From assembly GCF_001295845.1 (NCBI RefSeq), contig NZ_LJIC01000002.1, positions 1 to 47,817 of the forward strand: a stretch of DNA of 47,817 nt. The letters run 5' to 3'. Under the pieces are notes generated by a model, which saw only the letters and a program-made list of their open reading frames with translations, made no database searches and had not been told where the DNA came from. Both the position numbers and the translations under genes were made by a program. This DNA comes from Rhodopseudomonas sp. AAP120. Its GTDB lineage: Bacteria; Pseudomonadota; Alphaproteobacteria; Rhizobiales; Xanthobacteraceae. Positions 43,559 to 47,817 of this stretch are shown piece by piece (the stretch's first letter is position 1; each line of letters opens with the position of its first letter).

Positions 43559-43653
43559 GCGGAACTTCGATTCGGGCGGGTGGCGGGAAAGGAGCCGGAA
43601 CCTATCGGAAGGCGAAAGCCGGGACAACAGGCCCCGCGCACCAGCATGACGCC

Positions 43654-44811
43654 TCAGCGCGCCGGCCAGTTCCAGGACGGCAGCTCGCCGTCCCGCACCA
43701 CCGTCTCGCTCAGCTCCTTTTCGAGGACGATCTCGCGGCACTCGGCTTCGCGGCCGAGCGCCGACACCAGGCCCGCGGCGTGCGACACCACCACGATCTG
43801 CGAATGCGCCGACGCCGCCGCGATCAACCGGGCGAGCGGGCGCAGCAGATCGGGATGCAGGCTAGCCTCCGGTTCGTTGAGGATCATCAGCTCGGGCGGA
43901 CGCGGCGAGCGCAGCGCGGCGACCAGCAGCAGATAGCGCAGCGTGCCGTCGGACAGTTCGGCGGCCTTCAGCGGCCGCAGCAGGCCGTGCTGCTGCATCG
44001 CCAGCTCGAAATAGCCGTCGAGCTCGGAGACGATCAGCCGCGCCCGCGGAAACGCGTCATCGATCGTGGCATCCAGAGCCTCCGGATCGCCGATCTCCAG
44101 AATGGTCTGAATCGCGGCGGCGAGGTCGGCGCCGTCGCCGCCGAGCACCGGCGTATGCGTGCCGATCTGCGGCCGCCGCGCCGGCGCGTCACGGTCGGTG
44201 CGCAGCTGATCGTAGAACCGCCAACTGCGCATCCGGTCGCGCAGCAGCAGGAGTTCGAGCGCGTCGCGCGGATCGGCGCCATGCGTCATCATGCTGTCGG
44301 AGGCGGCGAGCTGGCGATACACCTCGCGCCATTGCCCGCCCTCGTCGCGCACCCGCACCAGCGGCCCGCGCCGCTCGGCGAATGCATTGGCGCGGCCGAG
44401 CAGTTCGCCGGTCCACACGCTCTCGACCTTGATCTCCGGATCGCGCCCGAACAGCGAGGTCGCGTCCGGCAGCGGCAGGCCGAGATCAATCGCGTAGCCG
44501 TAATCGGGCCCGGCAAAGCCGAGCTTGAGGCCGACGCGGTTACTCCGCGTCGTGCCCTGCACCGGCTGCGCGCCGCGCTTCATCGCCCGCGACACCGTCT
44601 CCGGCCCCGCCCACAGCGTCGACTGCAACCCGCCTTCCGCCGCCAGCGACTGCACCACCCGCCCCTGCGCAATCTCCGCCAGCAGCCGCAACGCCCGGTA
44701 CAGGCTGGACTTGCCGGCGCCATTCGCCCCAGTGACGACATTGAGCCGCCCGAGCGTGAGCCGCACGTCGCGCAGCGATCGATAGCCGGAAACGGCGAGG
44801 CGGGTGATCAT
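43654..44811 (-). CDS. Predicted ATPase, COG4637/RecF-like
   Basis: A 385-residue ABC-type ATPase without membrane domain. Walker A is [14 protein letters not shown] at residues 28-41; the signature-like [14 protein letters not shown] and the Walker [18 protein letters not shown] come at the C-terminal side, with Asn replacing the usual Asp as is common in this family. [18 protein letters not shown] is the RecF/SMC-like opening. Role unknown; related proteins are called AAA_21 or chromosome-segregation-like ATPases. The start at 44811 was chosen at the conserved [13 protein letters not shown]. It occupies the place where infA is normally found between the LMW phosphatase and maf. Confidence 0.85.
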   Translation of the reverse strand: MITRLAVSGYRSLRDVRLTLGRLNVVTGANGAGKSSLYRALRLLAEIAQGRVVQSLAAEGGLQSTLWAGPETVSRAMKRGAQPVQGTTRSNRVGLKLGFAGPDYGYAIDLGLPLPDATSLFGRDPEIKVESVWTGELLGRANAFAERRGPLVRVRDEGGQWREVYRQLAASDSMMTHGADPRDALELLLLRDRMRSWRFYDQLRTDRDAPARRPQIGTHTPVLGGDGADLAAAIQTILEIGDPEALDATIDDAFPRARLIVSELDGYFELAMQQHGLLRPLKAAELSDGTLRYLLLVAALRSPRPPELMILNEPEASLHPDLLRPLARLIAAASAHSQIVVVSHAAGLVSALGREAECREIVLEKELSETVVRDGELPSWNWPAR

Positions 44812-44920
44812 GAGGCGACCCGGACGTGGACGATGCGGACGGGATAGCAGATCGGGGCTGCGAGCCAAACGTAGGACGGCAACGTTATAAAGCACTGCGC
44901 TCGCTCCGCGCACGGCAGGC

Positions 44921-45070
44921 TCCCTCTCCCGCTTGCGGGAGAGGGCTGGGGTGAGGGCGACGCGGGCACTGCGTCGCTTGTCGCGACAAGCAGCAAGGCT
45001 CGGTCGCGCGGGGACGCCCCCTCACCCGCCCGGCTTCGCCGGGCGACCTCTCCCCGCGCGCGGGGAGAGG
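44921..45070. repeat. CTCCCTCTCCCGC palindromic repeat
   Basis: Hairpin CTCCCTCTCCCGCTTGCGGG-AGAGGG at one end, and CCGCCCGGCTTCGCCGGGCG plus CCTCTCCCCGCGCGCGGGGA-GAGG at the other, separated by about 60 bp. It fills most of the 310-bp gap between the ATPase and the LMW phosphatase genes. A small AT-rich patch (ACGTTATAAAG) precedes it. No small open frame here resembles infA. Confidence 0.85.
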
Positions 45071-45121
45071 TTACGCAATGCTCGGGGAGAGGTTCGGGGA
45101 CTGGTTGTGCACACGAGCAAA

Positions 45122-45571
45122 CTACTCATTCCCCCCTGAGTGCCGCCCGAACCGCTTGTAGATGCGTTGCATCAGGGTGTCCGCGACGTCCTGGTAGGCG
45201 GCGATGCGTTGGTCGCGGGTGCCTTCGGTGCCGGTCGGGTCGTAAGTCGGCCAGTATTCGACGTCGATGGCGTGGGTGCGGGTCAGTTCCAGCGCCTTGT
45301 GGTGCGCTTCGGGCGACAGCGTGACGATCAGGTCGAAGTTCAGCCCCTCCCAGTCGTCGAGTTCCTCGAACGTCGTCGGCTTGTGCTTGGAAATGTCGAT
45401 GCCGCGCTCGGCCATCGCCGCCACCGCGAATGGGTCAAGCTCCTGGGTCTTCACCCCGACCGAACGGATATACATCGTGCGCGGCGCGATGCTGCGCAGC
45501 AGGCCCTCGGCCATCGGCGAACGCACGCTGTTCAGGCCGCAGGCGAACAGCACCGCTTGCGGCTGCCGCAT
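45122..45571 (-). CDS. Low-molecular-weight protein tyrosine phosphatase / ArsC-like
   Basis: A 149-residue LMW-PTP-fold protein. The catalytic C-x5-R loop is CGLNSVR at residues 11-17, with the following Ser, and the general-acid Asp is in YWPTYDPTG at about 112. The Trp and Thr before it are unlike typical PTPs, and the wider family in alphaproteobacteria is annotated both as LMW phosphatase and arsenate reductase; only one extra Cys is not seen in the redox-active positions, so phosphatase is preferred. It lies 5 bp downstream of UPF0262, in the hisD operon. Confidence 0.85.
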   Translation of the reverse strand: MRQPQAVLFACGLNSVRSPMAEGLLRSIAPRTMYIRSVGVKTQELDPFAVAAMAERGIDISKHKPTTFEELDDWEGLNFDLIVTLSPEAHHKALELTRTHAIDVEYWPTYDPTGTEGTRDQRIAAYQDVADTLMQRIYKRFGRHSGGNE

Positions 45572-45576
45572 GCGCG

Positions 45577-46068
45577 TCAGCCCTTCCAGTGCAGCACCGA
45601 AATCAGCGTGAACAGCCGGCGCGCGGTTTCGAAGTCGATGCGGACCTTGCCGGCGAGGCGTTCCTGCAGGGTGCGCGAGCCTTCGTCGTGGATGCCGCGG
45701 CGGCCCATGTCGATGGCTTCGATCTTGTCCGGCGTCGCGGTGCGGATCGCCTGGTAGTAGCTGTCGCAGATCATGAAGTAATCCTTCACGATGCGCCGGA
45801 ACGGCGACAACGACAACAGATGCGTGATCACCGGCGTGCCGTCCTCGCGCCGGATGTCGAACATCAGCCGGTTGCCGGTGATGCCGATATGCAGCGTGAA
45901 CGGACCTTCTGCGCCGTTCTCCGGCGCGAACAGATTCTTCTCGACCAGATCGTAGATCGCGATCGCGCGCTCGTGCTCGATGTCCGGCCCGGACCGCCCG
46001 ATCGATTCCTCGTCGAGCGTCACCGCGACGATGCGATTGTTGGAATCGTCTGGTTCGGAATCACTCAT
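45577..46068 (-). CDS. UPF0262 family protein
   Basis: A 163-residue conserved alphaproteobacterial protein of unknown function. Family marks are [30 protein letters not shown], the middle [23 protein letters not shown], and the C-terminal [20 protein letters not shown] and [20 protein letters not shown]. It has no signal peptide or membrane segment. Its ATG at 46068 overlaps the hisD stop (ATGA), so it is co-translated; this decides the start over the longer open frame. Its constant link with hisD does not by itself show a histidine role. Confidence 0.9.
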   Translation of the reverse strand: MSDSEPDDSNNRIVAVTLDEESIGRSGPDIEHERAIAIYDLVEKNLFAPENGAEGPFTLHIGITGNRLMFDIRREDGTPVITHLLSLSPFRRIVKDYFMICDSYYQAIRTATPDKIEAIDMGRRGIHDEGSRTLQERLAGKVRIDFETARRLFTLISVLHWKG

Positions 46069-47360
46069 CGCCGGTTCAGACGCAGTCCCACCGAGCGCGC
46101 ATGCGCGTCCAACCCCTCGGCGTCGCCGAGCGTCATCGCCGCCGGCCCCAGCGCCGCGAGCTGCTCCGGCCCGCATTTCAGGATCGAGGTGCGCTTCATG
46201 AAGTCGAGCACGCCGAGCCCGGACGAGAACCGCGCCGAGCGCGCGGTCGGCAGCACGTGGTTGGAGCCGCCCACATAGTCGCCGATCGCTTCCGGCGTAT
46301 GCGCGCCGAGGAAGATCGCGCCGGCATTGCGGATCTTGGCCGCGAAGGCTTCCGGATCGGCGGTGATGATCTCGAGGTGCTCGGCGGCGATCGCATCCGC
46401 CAGCGCCACCGCCTCGTCCAGCTTGCCGACCTTGATGATCGCGCCGAACTCGCTCCACGAGGCGCGCGCGATCTTCTCCCGCGGCAACGTGGTCAGCTGC
46501 CCCTCGACGGCGCGCTCGACCTGCGCGGCGAGGTCCGCATCGTCGGTGATCAGGATCGACTGCGCATTGGCGTCGTGCTCGGCCTGCGCCAACAGGTCGG
46601 CAGCGATCCAGTCCGGATTGCCGGTCTGGTCGGCCACCACCACGACTTCGGACGGGCCGGCGATCATGTCGATGCCGACGCGGCCGAACACCAGCCGCTT
46701 GGCGGCCGCCACATAGGCGTTGCCGGGCCCGACGATCTTCGACACCGGAGCGATCGTCGCGGTGCCGTAGGCCAGCGCGGCGACGGCCTGCGCGCCGCCG
46801 ACGCGATAGATCTCGGTGACGCCGCCGAGCGACGCCGCCGCCAGCACCAGCGGGTTGAGCTTGCCGTCCGGCGACGGCACCACCATCACCACGCGCTCAA
46901 CGCCGGCGACCTTGGCGGGGATGGCGTTCATCAGCACCGAGGACGGATACGCCGCAGTGCCGCCGGGCACGTACAAGCCGACCGCCTCGACGGCGCTCCA
47001 GCGCCAGCCGAGCTCGACACCGAGCGCATCGGTGAAGCGGTCGTCCTTCGGCAACTGCCGGCGGTGAAAGAACTCGATGCGGTCGCGCGCGAATTTCAGC
47101 GCGTCGATGGTCGCCGGATCGCAGGCCTTCACGGCCGCGTCGATCTCGGCCGCGGTGACGCGCAAGCCGTCCGCCGTCAGGGTCAGCCGGTCGAACTTCG
47201 CGGTGGCTTCGAGCAGCGCGACGTCGCCGCGCGCCGCGACGTCGTCGACGATCGCCCGCGTCGCCGCCTCGATGTCGGCCGCCACTTCCCGCTTCATGGC
47301 GAGGAAGGCCTTGAACTGCGAGGCAAAATCGGTGCTGGCGCTATCGAGACGAATGGGCAT
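46065..47360 (-). CDS. hisD: Histidinol dehydrogenase
   Basis: A 431-residue NAD-dependent enzyme that oxidises L-histidinol to L-histidine in two steps, the last of histidine synthesis. Visible marks are [25 protein letters not shown] (family core), the [17 protein letters not shown] segment with Ser, [16 protein letters not shown] (Zn-binding Glu/His) and [21 protein letters not shown] plus SNHVLPT for catalytic His. The start at 47360 was chosen at MPIRLDSAS, close to the family N terminus; 24 further codons upstream are open but unlike the family. It is coupled by ATGA to UPF0262. Confidence 0.95.
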   Translation of the reverse strand: MPIRLDSASTDFASQFKAFLAMKREVAADIEAATRAIVDDVAARGDVALLEATAKFDRLTLTADGLRVTAAEIDAAVKACDPATIDALKFARDRIEFFHRRQLPKDDRFTDALGVELGWRWSAVEAVGLYVPGGTAAYPSSVLMNAIPAKVAGVERVVMVVPSPDGKLNPLVLAAASLGGVTEIYRVGGAQAVAALAYGTATIAPVSKIVGPGNAYVAAAKRLVFGRVGIDMIAGPSEVVVVADQTGNPDWIAADLLAQAEHDANAQSILITDDADLAAQVERAVEGQLTTLPREKIARASWSEFGAIIKVGKLDEAVALADAIAAEHLEIITADPEAFAAKIRNAGAIFLGAHTPEAIGDYVGGSNHVLPTARSARFSSGLGVLDFMKRTSILKCGPEQLAALGPAAMTLGDAEGLDAHARSVGLRLNRR

Positions 47361-47495
47361 TTGCAGGCTTCCGGAGGCATCTCGGCCCAAGCGGGCCTGA
47401 TGCTCAATGGCGCGGCGACTTACCGCCGTCAACCCTTATGCCGGAAGGCTTTCGCTTCGGTTGCCGGATCGGCGCCGGGCGCATGGGCAATCGGC

Positions 47496-47817
47496 TCAGC
47501 CGAGGCCGCCGAGCTCCTCGGACGGGTCGCGCTCGCCGTCTCCGACGCCGAGGTGATCCGGCCCGAGGTCGGTCAGCGCGCATTCCAGACACTCGACGTC
47601 CAGCCGCAGCATGCCGCCGCGGGCGAACATCAGCACCACGCTGCCGCCCGGCGGCTCCTGTGCCGGGTAGAACTCGATCCCGACCATCTCCAGCGCAATG
47701 TCCGGCTTGTCGATGTCGATGTTGCGCGACTTGCAGGCGAGCACGCGGTCGAACCGCAGCGCCGCGATCAGCCGACCGGGCACCGGCTCGCCCGCCAGCG
47801 TCTGCTCCCAATCAAGC
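47496..47817 (-). CDS. DUF2948 protein, 5' part outside the window
   Basis: A partial gene on the minus strand, open to the window edge: 107 codons visible, reading LDWEQTLAGEPVPGRLIAAL at the edge and ending GERDPSEELGGLG. The section with RFDRVLACKSRNIDI, PPGGSVVLMFARGGMLRLDVECLECALTDLG matches the DUF2948 family, typically about 150 residues and usually found directly upstream of hisD in alphaproteobacteria. GTG 47783 looks like a possible start only because the window ends; the true start lies outside. Function unknown. Confidence 0.88.
   Translation of the reverse strand, partial: LDWEQTLAGEPVPGRLIAALRFDRVLACKSRNIDIDKPDIALEMVGIEFYPAQEPPGGSVVLMFARGGMLRLDVECLECALTDLGPDHLGVGDGERDPSEELGGLG

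Noticed and set aside
43654-44811. The stand-alone ATPase as an anti-phage (OLD-like) defence gene
   Set aside because: It lacks a Toprim or nuclease domain and has no defence partner nearby; it fits the common COG4637-type housekeeping ATPases.
45122-45571. A true arsenate reductase gene
   Set aside because: No ars genes adjoin and the redox cysteines of thioredoxin-type ArsC are not evident. The operon context is histidine/maf housekeeping, so LMW phosphatase is the safer call.

Overview
The window is about 48 kb of GC-rich chromosome from an alphaproteobacterium of the Bradyrhizobiaceae (now Nitrobacteraceae). Gene content, codon bias, many Tat-exported proteins, a TAXI-TRAP transporter, an HWE-type histidine kinase, a FixK/FNR box and the intergenic repeat families all point to Rhodopseudomonas, most likely R. 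palustris or a close relative. This assignment is inference from pattern recognition, not from a database search.

Layout. 1-6.4 kb: small proteins, a PhnA-like protein, an OmpW porin behind a FixK/FNR-type box, a small lipoprotein, propionyl-CoA synthetase (prpE), a TPR/LprI-like secreted protein and a short-chain dehydrogenase. 6.4-10.1 kb: a TAXI-type TRAP importer (DUF1850 protein, fused permease, binding protein). 10.2-16 kb: an MFS transporter, a receiver protein, an HWE kinase with an in-frame amber codon near its start, a Tat-exported PhoD phosphatase, and a Bug-type binding protein broken by a frameshift. 16-22.2 kb: a degenerate EAL protein, several exported proteins of unknown function, a Nudix hydrolase, a hotdog thioesterase, a HAD phosphatase and an unlisted 50-residue zinc-ribbon protein. 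22.2-29 kb: a BMP-family ABC importer transcribed divergently from an amidase-TetR pair, with a perfect 10-bp inverted repeat between them.

29.3-39 kb is the most unusual region. A seven-gene operon encodes a Tat-exported amide/branched-chain-amino-acid-type binding protein, two ABC ATPases, two LivH/LivM-type permeases, a small protein and a large N,N-dimethylformamidase-type iron amidohydrolase subunit. The LivM-type permease carries at its C terminus a cytoplasmic domain homologous to the small protein encoded directly upstream of the large subunit. The small protein fits the DMFase small subunit in size and position, so the importer appears to be physically fused to a subunit of the hydrolase it feeds. 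The LivG-type ATPase also lacks a recognisable LSGGQ signature. Together these suggest an importer-hydrolase complex for an N-substituted amide.

39.2-47.8 kb is mostly housekeeping and on the minus strand: bioF-bioD-bioA, tRNA-Phe(GAA), maf-yacG, a COG4637-like ATPase, an LMW phosphatase, UPF0262, hisD and a DUF2948 gene cut by the window edge. The usual infA is not visible in this neighbourhood. Gene-free gaps are largely filled by several families of palindromic intergenic repeats.
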